Below are positions 45,535-54,194 of a DNA stretch of 64,000 bases, piece after piece (the stretch's first letter is position 1; every line of letters starts with the position of its first letter). A program made the translations under genes and the position numbers. Under the pieces are notes generated by a model that was given only the letters and a program-made list of their open reading frames with translations, was not told the origin of the DNA and did no database searches. Location: the NCBI RefSeq assembly GCF_019722725.1, contig NZ_CP077941.1, forward strand, positions 2,542,001 to 2,606,000. The letters are read 5' to 3'. Source of the DNA: Vreelandella profundi. GTDB taxonomy: Bacteria > Pseudomonadota > Gammaproteobacteria > Pseudomonadales > Halomonadaceae.

Positions 45535-46950
45535 ATGCGTACTGAACATGATGCGTTGGGCAGCAGACAAATTGAGGATAAGTACTACTATGGCATCCAG
45601 ACTCAGCGTGCTCTCGAAAATTTTTCGATCTCGGGGACAACTATCGCTGACATCCCTAGCTATATAGATAGCTTACTGCAAATCAAGAAGGCAGCGGCCA
45701 TAGCGAACCACCGTGTAGCGGCATTAGGTGATGAGCAACTCTCCGCTATTGTCCTGGCTGCTGATGAATTTATCCACTCGCACAAAGTAGTCCAGTTTCC
45801 ATTAGACATCTACCAAGGTGGTGGTGGAACCTCCACAAATATGAATGTCAATGAGGTGCTTGCGAACCGTGCAAATGAGATTTTGACAGGAAAAAAAGGT
45901 TACGAATCGGTACATCCGAATACTCATATCAACATGTGCCAATCCACCAATGACGTCATTCCTTCAGCCATGAAGATAACGGCACATAGGATGCTAGGCG
46001 ATCTTGAAAAAGCTCTTTTACGATTCGCCGCTGACCTTGGTCATAAGCAAGTAGAATTCGCTGATGTCGTAAAGCTGGGAAGAACCTGTCTGCAGGATGC
46101 ATTGCCTCTGACCCTTGGCCAGCAGTTCAGCGGCTACCGCTCCGCCTTTGAAAGATCGGCACGCCACGTGGCTGAAGTACGTAGCCACTGTCTGGAGCTA
46201 CCGATGGGCGGGACGGCCATCGGTACAGAATTTGGCACTTTCCCTGGATATAAAGAAGCGTTTTATCAAGCGCTATCGAAGAATACCGGAATCAACTTTC
46301 AGCCGGAGCCCAACTTCTTTGACGGCCTTCAGAACGCCGACTTCTGGATCTCTGTCTCGGCCGCTCTTAAGACAACAGCAAGTTTGCTAAATAAATTGGC
46401 CTCCGACTTGCGGTTAATGGGATCTGGCCCACGATCCGGCCTCGCTGAGGTCAAACTGCCAGCGGTCCAGCCGGGATCATCGATCATGCCCGGCAAAGTT
46501 AATCCCGTCATCCCGGAGATGGCTATTCAGGTCTATTTCCGTGTTCTAGGCAATGACCTTAGCATTACCCGTGCATGTGAGGGTGAGCTAGAACTCAACG
46601 TTTGGGAGTCACTGATTCTCAACTGCTTTTCTGAATCCAGCCGCCTCCTTATTGAGTGCTTACCGCTATTCAGTGAGAAGTGTCTTGGAAAACTCATCGC
46701 CAATCAGGAAAGCTGCGCTCAGAGTGCTGAGAGTTCACTCGCACTCTCCACCGTCATTGCGACACTCTTCGACTATAAGACCGCGTCCGACGTTGCAAAG
46801 AAAGCGGAACAAGATGGTAAGAGTATCCATCAGGTGGTCGTAGAGTCTGGCCTACTGTCACTTGAGCAGGCTTCTGAACTGCTAGATCCCAAAGTACTAA
46901 CCAGTCCCGAGCTGTTTCATGGACTTTATCGAGGAAAACTTCATGTCTGA
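45535..46950 (+). CDS. aspA: Aspartate ammonia-lyase (aspartase)
   Basis: 471 residues, typical for aspartase. Family regions: GGGGTSTNMNVNEVLANRA near 100, HPNTHINMCQSTND near 140 (QSTND fits aspartase; class II fumarases usually have QSSND), and the lyase signature GSSIMPGKVNP at about 312-322, which carries the catalytic Ser loop. It splits L-aspartate to fumarate and ammonia in the cytoplasm. It follows the carrier gene after 24 bp with AAGGAG before its ATG, so the two form an operon. Base composition is AT-richer than the flanking chromosome. IS21 remnants start about 30 bp after its stop. Confidence 0.93.
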   Translation: MRTEHDALGSRQIEDKYYYGIQTQRALENFSISGTTIADIPSYIDSLLQIKKAAAIANHRVAALGDEQLSAIVLAADEFIHSHKVVQFPLDIYQGGGGTSTNMNVNEVLANRANEILTGKKGYESVHPNTHINMCQSTNDVIPSAMKITAHRMLGDLEKALLRFAADLGHKQVEFADVVKLGRTCLQDALPLTLGQQFSGYRSAFERSARHVAEVRSHCLELPMGGTAIGTEFGTFPGYKEAFYQALSKNTGINFQPEPNFFDGLQNADFWISVSAALKTTASLLNKLASDLRLMGSGPRSGLAEVKLPAVQPGSSIMPGKVNPVIPEMAIQVYFRVLGNDLSITRACEGELELNVWESLILNCFSESSRLLIECLPLFSEKCLGKLIANQESCAQSAESSLALSTVIATLFDYKTASDVAKKAEQDGKSIHQVVVESGLLSLEQASELLDPKVLTSPELFHGLYRGKLHV

Positions 46951-46969
46951 TGTGTAATGTCATCGCCGG

Positions 46970-48130
46970 AGTTATACTGACCCACGAGCGCCAACTAAAA
47001 ACTGACCCTCCTGAGGCAGAATGGCCGCCTATTACCATGATCAGGGCGGGGTCGATGTTGACTCAGGAGACTCTTGCGGAAATTCATGTATTACATCCTC
47101 AGAGTATTCGCGCCATCGCCCAGAAGTTTGGTATGTGAAGCAACACCGTGCGCCGCTATCTGCGAGATCTGGGCGCGGTGCCCTGCCATCCAGACCGTGC
47201 GCAGAAAGCGACTAAGCTAGATCCTGACAAAGGTTATCTGCTGCGGCAAAGCCGCACTGGATTCCCGCAACGGTTCTGTTAAGCGAGATTCAGGGCCGCA
47301 GGTATATCGGCGGGATTAGCTAAATCAAGGACTACATTGCCGACTTCAAAACCGTCGAATCTGATCCAGTGATCCGCTTTGAAACGCCGCCTAGCAAACA
47401 GATGCAGGTCGATTTTACGACCATGTCCCGTCACCGGTGCAAGATTAAAGCCTTCGTTGTCACGCTGGAGGGGCAGCCGCGTCACCTATGTCCGGTTCTC
47501 CGAGCAAAGAACGTCAGGATGACTGGCTACGTGGCATCGAAGAGGTGTGCAAGTACTTTGATAGCGTCCCTAGGGAGATCCTCTTCGACAACGCAAGACC
47601 ATCATGGGCAAGCGCGACACCTACGATGAAGGCCGCCATCGCTGGAATGCGCAATTATTGGCCACATCTCAGGATTACGGCTTTATCGCTCGTGCCTGTC
47701 GACCTTACCGAGTCCGCACGAAGGACATATTTGAGCGCTTCAATGGCTACTTTAATAACGGCTTCATAACGTCTTTAGCCACTACTCTAAACCAGGCCGG
47801 ACTGCGGCTGGACGTGAGACAGCCAACGCCCATATAGGCCCCAAGCTGGAGCGCGTGGCGCATCAGCGCATCCACGGCACCACCGGTATAAAGCCTCAGA
47901 TACTGTTGGATCAAGAACACTTTGAATCCATGCCATTATCGTCACGGCCACAGCCAGTCGTTCAGCAAATGCCGGCCTCGACCCGTTCCGAGGGAGAGCT
48001 TCCAGCATCCTCTCAGCGCGTCAGACCGATTGCTGGGAGGATTACACGAGGTCGACAGCCTCGCGTTTTAATTCTGGAGAAAAGGTATGCCTTTGCTTGG
48101 TCATCTTACATCTCAATCTTATGGGGCATT
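46970..48130 (+). pseudogene. Decayed IS21-family istA and flanks
   Basis: Broken frames together spell an IS21-type IstA transposase: MLTQETLAEIHVLHPQSIR from 47055, a TGA at about 47137 inside the helix-turn-helix, then SNTVRRYLRDLGAVP. Further on come PPSKQMQVDFTTMSR (DDE domain) near 47395, DDWLRGIEEVCKYFDSVPREILFDNA near 47540, CRPYRVRTKDIFERFNGYF near 47700, and ERVAHQRIHGTTG near 47850. At least one stop and several frameshifts break it. No istB follows. The element is dead and marks the right border of the aspartate islet. Confidence 0.85.
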
Positions 48131-48311
48131 CTCGCCTAAATGGGTATCCGGTTTCATTAGACCATTAGACTATGCGCTATGCATACGTCTCCTGACCACC
48201 TGACGGAAGCCGTCACATACGGGCCAAAATTTTAAGATGTAGACATTTTGTAGACACTGACGAAAAAGGTACAGCGAGGGAAGACGTTGAGGCGGGTAAG
48301 TCATTGAAAAA
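48131..48311. other. Non-coding gap between IS21 remnant and tRNA
   Basis: About 180 bp without a supported gene. The short motif GTAGACA occurs twice (near 48238 and 48249). There is no repeat of the tRNA 3' end, so no attachment site is demonstrated. Confidence 0.4.
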
Positions 48312-48388
<77 letters not shown>

Positions 48389-48571
48389 GAAAAGCGTGCA
48401 TATCATAGCGAATGTGACGGGTTGAGGCTAGCCCCATTGCGCTATCTTCATGCTGCTGTGGCACTTTATAAGGTTTGGAGGGTCTTTTGGGTAGTGTTTA
48501 ATCATTTGAGCAGCTCTTCGTTTTGTGGGTAGCTCTTAGTATTTTGGACAATTTTTATGCGGAGGCGCGCT

Positions 48572-49147
48572 GTGAAAGCATTGATTGCTCTAGTTCCTTT
48601 ATTGTTAGTCCTGCCGGTACACGCTGATTGGCAGCTTGACCCCGCTCAGTCTCAGGTGCAGGCGTCGATTACCCAGCTAAACGGCGCAGCGCCGCAAACG
48701 CATAACCATCAAGTACGCGACCTACAGGGCACTATATCCAGCGACGGCACGCTGCGCCTGCCATTAAAGCTGAGCCAAACCGATATACTTGAGCGCTTTA
48801 GCGAACTGCCGCCTTGGATTGGTTTGCTGGCGAACACCACGCTGGTCACGCTGGTGGCGCAAATGCCCCCTGAGCAGCTAGACAATTTGGACATTGGCGA
48901 ATCGCTGGTTGAGACCCTGGAGTTTAGGGTTGAATCCGATATGGTTAATCAGCAGGAGTCGGTGCCGCTGCGCTTTACCCGCGAAGGCCTAAATGAAATA
49001 CGCGTTACCCACGCTGAACCGATGGCCATCGATGGTAAGGTTCTAATGGAAAACAGCACGGTGCGTACCGTGCTGTCGATGCTGGGTTACCAAGAAATTG
49101 ATGAGAACGTGCCGGTGACGCTTAATGCGATGTTAGTGAATCGATAA
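48572..49147 (+). CDS. YceI-like periplasmic protein
   Basis: 191 residues from a GTG at 48572 chosen because GGAGG precedes it by about six bases; an in-frame ATG at 48557 would read through that site. A signal peptide (about 1-18, ending LPVHA) is followed by DWQLDPAQSQVQASITQLNG, the typical opening of YceI-type lipocalin-like proteins (WxLDxxHSxVxF). The rest is beta-rich. YceI proteins bind isoprenoid-like ligands in the periplasm; the role here is unknown. It is convergent with the IS3 element and the ABC exporter. Confidence 0.75.
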   Translation: MKALIALVPLLLVLPVHADWQLDPAQSQVQASITQLNGAAPQTHNHQVRDLQGTISSDGTLRLPLKLSQTDILERFSELPPWIGLLANTTLVTLVAQMPPEQLDNLDIGESLVETLEFRVESDMVNQQESVPLRFTREGLNEIRVTHAEPMAIDGKVLMENSTVRTVLSMLGYQEIDENVPVTLNAMLVNR

Positions 49148-49214
49148 CGATGACACTAAGCGTTTAAGACCTTAGGGTAATCCCCCCATTTTTAGAGGGC
49201 TTCAAAAGTAGAGT

Positions 49215-50046
49215 TCAGGCCGCCATGGCCAGTTTCTGTTGAGGGGTAATGCCTCCGAGGGCCATGTTGGGCCGTTCGTTATTGTAGGTCCATAGCCACT
49301 GCGTTGCATATTCCTGAACTTCCTCAATGGAGTGGAACAGGTAGTGGGCCAGCCAGTCGTAGCGCACAGTTCGGTTGTAGCGCTCGATATATGCATTCTG
49401 CTGCGGGTTGCCGGGCTGGATAAAGACCAAGGTGATGCTCTGCTTCTCAGCCCAGGCAGCTAGAGTGGCACTGATGTATTCCGGCCCGTTGTCACAGCGA
49501 ATCTGGGTAGGTTTTCCACGCCACTCGATGATCTGATCCAGCGCTCGCATTACCCGCTCAGAGGGTAAAGACAGATCCACCTCAATGCCCAGGCCTTCCC
49601 GGTTGTAATCATCGATCACGTTGAATAGCCGGTAACGTCGTCCATCTTCTAGCTGGTCATGCATGAAATCCATGGACCAACTGGCGTTGATTACTGTGGG
49701 CACCACCAGAGGTTCGGGCTTTTCACGTACCAGCCGCTTGCGGGGCTTGATACGCATATTCATTCAGCTCCAGCTCCCGATAAATTCGGTAAACGCGTTT
49801 GCGGTTCCAGGGATAGCCTTTCACGTTGCGCAGATACAGAAAGCATAGGCCAAAGCCCCAGTTGCGCTGGTGCTGAGTCAACCGCACCAGCAGGTCGGCA
49901 ATCTCGGTGTTTTCACTGCTGAGCTTGGCTTGGTAGCGATAGCAGGATTCGCTGACGCTGAAGGTAACGCAGGCCACGCGAATGCTACAACGAGCCTTCG
50001 CTACCGCTTTGTATGCCATCTCACGACGGAGAGATGGCTTTACCAC
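49215..50046 (-). pseudogene. IS3-family orfB transposase, frameshifted
   Basis: Two frames together form an intact-length orfB. The first (from GTG 50044-50046) runs to [12 protein letters not shown] and then leaves frame. The second continues [16 protein letters not shown], and contains [22 protein letters not shown] and [16 protein letters not shown], the D-D-E catalytic core. The break is at 49758-49765, where ATTC is duplicated (read on the plus strand). Removing four bases restores one frame. The orfB start overlaps the orfA stop (TGGTAA). Confidence 0.9.
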
Positions 50047-50306
50047 TTTCCCTCCAGGGCTTCCTTACGCAGCTCGGACTTGAGACGCTCTTCGGCATAC
50101 ATTTTTTTAAGCCGCCGATTTTCATCTTCGAGCTCTTTCATGCGCTTGATCATGGAGGTATCCATGCCGCCGAATTTGGCTCGCCACTTGTAAAAGCTAG
50201 CACTGCTCATGCCGTGTTCACGGCAGAGCTCAGGAACGGGTAGGCCGCTCTCAGCTTGCTTCAGGATTGCCATGATTTGGCTGTCAGAAAAGCGTGATTT
50301 TTTCAT
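50040..50306 (-). CDS. IS3-family orfA
   Basis: 88 residues from the ATG at 50304-50306, preceded by AGGAG. It begins MKKSRFSDSQIMAILKQAESG and carries the helix-turn-helix LCREHGMSSASFYKWRAKFGG, then a leucine-zipper-like heptad stretch (MKRMKELEDENRRLKKMYAE type). It is the DNA-binding half of the transposase; normally a frameshift near its end would make OrfAB. Confidence 0.92.
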   Translation of the reverse strand: MKKSRFSDSQIMAILKQAESGLPVPELCREHGMSSASFYKWRAKFGGMDTSMIKRMKELEDENRRLKKMYAEERLKSELRKEALEGKW

Positions 50307-50372
50307 GCAGAATCTCCTTACGTTTAGCTTACGGAAAATTCTACTTTTGAGCACCCTGGTTTTTCGGGGGGA

Positions 50373-52178
50373 TTACCTTAGCACTTCTATATCTCCTGCC
50401 AGAGCCTCGCCGGTTTGTACGCGCCACTGGGCGGCATAGTGCCCGTTGGTGGCAAGCAAACTGGCGTGGCTGCCCCGCTCAGCGACGCGACCTTTCTCGA
50501 TCACCACGATTTCATCAGCATGAACGATGGTAGAAAGCCGGTGGGCAATCATAATCACCGTACGCCCATGGGCAATGCGCTTTAGGGAACGCTGAATGGC
50601 CGCTTCGGTTTCGTTGTCCACCGCACTAGTGGCTTCGTCCAACACCAAGATCGGCGGGTCTTTAAGCAGTGCCCGCGCGAGTGAGAGCCGTTGGCGCTGG
50701 CCGCCAGAAAGCAGCACTCCGCGCTCTCCAACGGGGGTATCTAGTCCCTGAGGCAATGTTTCAATAAAACTCCAAGCCTCAGCGGTTTTGGCAGCGTCGA
50801 TAATCTCGGCTTCATCGGCCTGCGGCTTGCCATAGGTGATGTTGTCTCGAATACTGCCTTCAAAGAGATACACGTCCTGGCTGACTAAGCCAATGGACTG
50901 GCGCAGCGAGTTCATACTCACGTCAATAATAGGCTGACCGTCGATCAGTACGCGCCCGGCTTCTGGATCGTAAAAGCGTAGCAGCAGCTTGATTAGCGTC
51001 GATTTACCCGACCCAGTGGCCCCCACCAGCGCCAGGGTATTGCCGGCAGGCACATGCAGATTAATTCCATCCACGCCCACTCGGCTAGTTGCGTAATGAA
51101 AACTCACGTTTTCAATCGTGACGTCGCCACGCACCGGCTGGGTGAGCGGAGTGGTGCTGGCATCTTTAACCGTGATCGGTACCTCGAGCAGGTCAAGAAT
51201 CCGGCGTGTGCTGGCCATGGCGCGCTCAAACAGGTCGATCACCTGGGCCAAGCCGGTTAGCGGCCAGAGCAATCGCTGGGTCAGAAACACCAGCACGCCA
51301 TAAGCACCGACGTTCAGCGAGCCGTTGAGCGCCATCATGCCACCCACGGTAAAGGTGGCCAGAAAGCCCGCCAAAATCGCCATGCGGATAACGGGAATAA
51401 ACGCTGAGCTGACCTTAATCGCCCGGCGGTTGGCCTCGACATACGCTTCGCTGGCCTGGCGCAGGCGCTGCGCTTCGCGGTCTTCGCTGGTAAAGCTTTT
51501 GATCGTCGCAATACCGCTAAGATTGTTAGAAAGCCGGCTAGCTAGATCACCCACCTTCTCACGCACATCGCTATAAAGAGGCCCGGCTTTGCGCTGAAAG
51601 AAGAACGCGCCCCAGATAATTAGCGGAATAGGCGTAAAGGCTAGCAGCGCGATCAGCGGCGAAAGCACAAAGAACACCGCGCCCACCGCCACCACGGTGA
51701 CGACTACCTGAATAAGCGCATTGGCACCGCCGTCTAGAAAACGCTCAAGCTGGTTAACGTCGTCGTTCATGGTGGCCACCAGCTGGCCTGAATTTTTCGA
51801 TTCGAAGAAGGCCATATCGAGCCGCTGGGCATGCTCGTAGGTGTCTTGGCGCATATCCGCCTGCAGGCGCTGGGCTAAGTTGCGCCAGAGGATTTGAAAC
51901 AGATACTCAAACAGCGACTCCCCTGCCCAAATAACAAAGGTCAGTATCGCCAGCATGGTGATCTGCTGGTGGGGCGTTTCAAAGCCCAGGCTCGCTACAA
52001 AGCTTTGCTCTTGGTTCACCACCACATCAATGGCGACACCAATCAAAATCTCTGGCGCAATATCAAACAGCTTGTTGATAACTGAACAGGTGGTCGCGGC
52101 AATAATGCGCCGCCGATAGCCTTTGGCATAGCGCAACAGCCGCATCAAAGCCTGAAAACTGTGTGCAGGAGAGGACAC
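50373..52178 (-). CDS. ABC transporter, exporter fold (permease fused to ATPase)
   Basis: 601 residues. The N-terminal six-helix domain (about 1-330) is followed by an ATPase domain: Walker A GATGSGKST near 384-392, signature LSGGQRQRLS near 488, Walker B ILVLDEATSAVD near 507. It starts with GTG after AAGGA. It works as a homo- or heterodimer. It follows the siderophore ATPase by 70 bp on the same strand, so it may export or import a siderophore-related compound; YbtPQ and IrtAB are exporter-fold importers of this kind. The last two codons (Arg-stop) come from the IS3 end; restoring the uninterrupted site gives Arg-Ser-stop, so only one residue was lost. Confidence 0.92.
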   Translation of the reverse strand: MSSPAHSFQALMRLLRYAKGYRRRIIAATTCSVINKLFDIAPEILIGVAIDVVVNQEQSFVASLGFETPHQQITMLAILTFVIWAGESLFEYLFQILWRNLAQRLQADMRQDTYEHAQRLDMAFFESKNSGQLVATMNDDVNQLERFLDGGANALIQVVVTVVAVGAVFFVLSPLIALLAFTPIPLIIWGAFFFQRKAGPLYSDVREKVGDLASRLSNNLSGIATIKSFTSEDREAQRLRQASEAYVEANRRAIKVSSAFIPVIRMAILAGFLATFTVGGMMALNGSLNVGAYGVLVFLTQRLLWPLTGLAQVIDLFERAMASTRRILDLLEVPITVKDASTTPLTQPVRGDVTIENVSFHYATSRVGVDGINLHVPAGNTLALVGATGSGKSTLIKLLLRFYDPEAGRVLIDGQPIIDVSMNSLRQSIGLVSQDVYLFEGSIRDNITYGKPQADEAEIIDAAKTAEAWSFIETLPQGLDTPVGERGVLLSGGQRQRLSLARALLKDPPILVLDEATSAVDNETEAAIQRSLKRIAHGRTVIMIAHRLSTIVHADEIVVIEKGRVAERGSHASLLATNGHYAAQWRVQTGEALAGDIEVLR

Positions 52179-52248
52179 AAGTATTCCTTATTTGAGATTG
52201 TTAGCATCCGGCTAAGGCTAGCGAAACACTCGCCGGACTGACAGCAGA

Positions 52249-53058
52249 TTAAGCCGTCGCGGGGGAGCGCCGCACATTGGCCAACAGAGGGCTTCCGGTC
52301 GCGGGGTCGGTTATTAGCGTGCACTCTACTTGATAAAGCGTGCGAACTAGCTCTGGCGTCACCACTGACGCGGGCGGCCCTTGCGCGATTATCTGCCCTT
52401 CCCGCATCGCCACTAGATGGTCAGCATAGCGGCACGCGCTGGCAAGATCATGCAGCACCATCACAACGGTGCGTCCGTGATGGGCGAGCTCTTTTACCAG
52501 TTCGAAGACTTCGATTTGATGGCCAAGATCCAATGCGGAAGTGGGCTCATCTAACAGCAATAGCGGCGTTTGCTGAGCGATGGTCATGGCAATCCAGGCA
52601 CGCTGACGCTGGCCGCCGGAAAGCGCTTCAATCGGCCTGTCGGCAAGCTGCTCTAAGCCTGCCGCCGCTAAGGCGTGCTGCACAACACGCTGGTCTTCTG
52701 CCGACCACTGGCGCAGCCAACCTTGATGCGGCTGCCGGCCAAAGCGGATTAACTCCGTCACAGTTAAGCCTTCCGGAGCGATTGCCTCCTGCGGCAGCAG
52801 CGCCAGCTGAGTGGCCAACTGGCGAGAAGGCAATCGCTGAATATCCTCACCGTTCAACAATACGCAACCGCCATCGGGCTTATGCAAGCGAGCCAGCCCC
52901 GCCAGTAATGTTGACTTGCCACAGCCGTTCGGCCCAACAATGGCTGTTACCTTTGCGCTAGGCAGGTTGATATCCAGACCATCAATGACCCGCCGCGTGC
53001 CGTAGCCCATGCTCAACGCATCAGTAGCCAGCGTTGGCGGCGTTTGAAAATCGTTCAT
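52249..53058 (-). CDS. Siderophore ABC transporter ATPase (FepC-like), system 2
   Basis: 269 residues from the ATG at 53056-53058, which overlaps the stop of the upstream permease (ATGA). Walker A is GPNGCGKST, the signature LSGGQRQRAWIAM, Walker B LLLLDEPTSALD, and the H-loop lies in VLHDLASAC. It energises the permeases at 53055-55204. It is a paralogue of the system 1 ATPase with the same overall size. The exporter-fold gene follows in the same direction. Confidence 0.94.
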   Translation of the reverse strand: MNDFQTPPTLATDALSMGYGTRRVIDGLDINLPSAKVTAIVGPNGCGKSTLLAGLARLHKPDGGCVLLNGEDIQRLPSRQLATQLALLPQEAIAPEGLTVTELIRFGRQPHQGWLRQWSAEDQRVVQHALAAAGLEQLADRPIEALSGGQRQRAWIAMTIAQQTPLLLLDEPTSALDLGHQIEVFELVKELAHHGRTVVMVLHDLASACRYADHLVAMREGQIIAQGPPASVVTPELVRTLYQVECTLITDPATGSPLLANVRRSPATA

Positions 53059-54194
53059 GCGTGACTCCGTTGCGGCCGCATCAAAATCCATAAAAGCCAG
53101 GGGCCACCAATAATGGCAGTGACAATACCCACCGGAAGCTCAATCGGCGTCAGCAGGGTGCGCCCCATTAAATCTGCCAGCACCATCACCAGGGCACCGG
53201 CAAGCGTTGCCGCGACCACCGGCACGTGGCGTGGAGTAGACAGCGCGCGCGCAATTTCAGGCCCGATCAACCCCACCATGCCCACCGGCCCGGCCACGGC
53301 AACGGCAAGCGCCGTCAATACCACCGATAGCAGCAGTATTTGGATACGTCTTACTTTGGCGTTCACCCCAAGCCCGTTAGCCGTCGCTTCGGAAAAACGC
53401 AGGATGGTCAGCGAGCGGGCTAACGCCAGTGACGCCACAAATCCCAGCGCGAGGCCGATGCCCAATAGTTGAACGGAGCCACCTGAGCGAGCATTAAGTG
53501 ATCCTACCGTCCATGGATAAGCGGCGTTGGCGGTATCAATGGCTACTCGCGCCAGCATTAGCTGCGTGATCGCCCCAAATACGGCGCCAACACCGATACC
53601 GGCGACGATAAAGCGATAGCCTTGAGTGCCGCTCCCCGCCGCTAGCCCAAAGGTCAGCACTGCAGCGGTCACCGCGCCGGTCAAGGCCATTGCCGAAGGG
53701 GCTAGCGAGACGCTCACACCCACAACCGAGGCAACCGCAAACGCCGTAGCGCCGTTATCGATGCCAATAATGCCCGGCGTCGCCAAGCGATTACGGGCCA
53801 GTGTCTGCATAAGAATACCGGCCAGGGCGAATGCCCCGCCGGTCAAGCAGGCCGCGACTAAGCGTGGCAGGCGCAATTCCTGAACCATAAATCCAGTCAT
53901 CATATCGCCCTGCCCCGCCAGCGCAATGATCACCTCGCCAGGCATAAGCGTCAGGCTGCCAAGGCACAGGTAGGCAATAGCGGCACATACTAGCGCGACC
54001 ATCAGCGCACTGTTGACCCAAACGGCGCGGCGCTCAACCAGAACGCTCGCACCATTTATTTTACGCTCGCCCCACCGCCAGCAACCTGCAGGCGGCTGCA
54101 CCGGCTCATCGTCAGCAGCGGTGCTGTTTTTTCTGTGTTCTCTGCGATTCCGGACGTCAGATTTCAACCCGCTTGGCCTCATAGAAATGCTCAT
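53055..54194 (-). CDS. FecCD-family siderophore permease (FepG-like), system 2
   Basis: 379 residues, longer than usual because of a polar N-terminus of about 55 residues before the first helix. The core has RLPRLVAACLTGGAFALAGIL near 110, RNRLATPGIIGIDNG near 137 and GMVGLIGPEIARALS near 305. It pairs with the FepD-like permease upstream, with four-base overlap. A shorter start within the N-terminal region is possible (in-frame GTG/TTG codons), so the real start is uncertain. Confidence 0.93.
   Translation of the reverse strand: MSISMRPSGLKSDVRNRREHRKNSTAADDEPVQPPAGCWRWGERKINGASVLVERRAVWVNSALMVALVCAAIAYLCLGSLTLMPGEVIIALAGQGDMMTGFMVQELRLPRLVAACLTGGAFALAGILMQTLARNRLATPGIIGIDNGATAFAVASVVGVSVSLAPSAMALTGAVTAAVLTFGLAAGSGTQGYRFIVAGIGVGAVFGAITQLMLARVAIDTANAAYPWTVGSLNARSGGSVQLLGIGLALGFVASLALARSLTILRFSEATANGLGVNAKVRRIQILLLSVVLTALAVAVAGPVGMVGLIGPEIARALSTPRHVPVVAATLAGALVMVLADLMGRTLLTPIELPVGIVTAIIGGPWLLWILMRPQRSHA

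Larger units (their letters stand above)
49172..50381 (-). mobile_element. Complete IS3-family element with 4-bp target duplication
   Basis: The element spans 49176-50377 (1202 bp). Its ends share GGTAATCCCCCC as perfect 12-bp inverted repeats, continuing as an imperfect match up to CAAAAGTAGA. TTAG is duplicated on both sides (49172-49175 and 50378-50381). It encodes orfA (50040-50306) and orfB (about 49215-50046) on the minus strand. A 4-bp duplication breaks orfB, so the copy is probably immobile by itself. A 4-bp duplication is usual in the IS407 subgroup of IS3, to which I assign it tentatively. The right end lies in the 3' end of the ABC exporter gene. Confidence 0.95.

Noticed and set aside
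45535..46950. Class II fumarase instead of aspartase
   Set aside because: The HPNxHxNxCQSTND segment fits aspartases; fumarases usually have QSSND. The carrier next to it also fits aspartate use.
47787..48008. Small minus-strand frame in the istA remnant
   Set aside because: Antisense to recognisable IstA C-terminal pieces.
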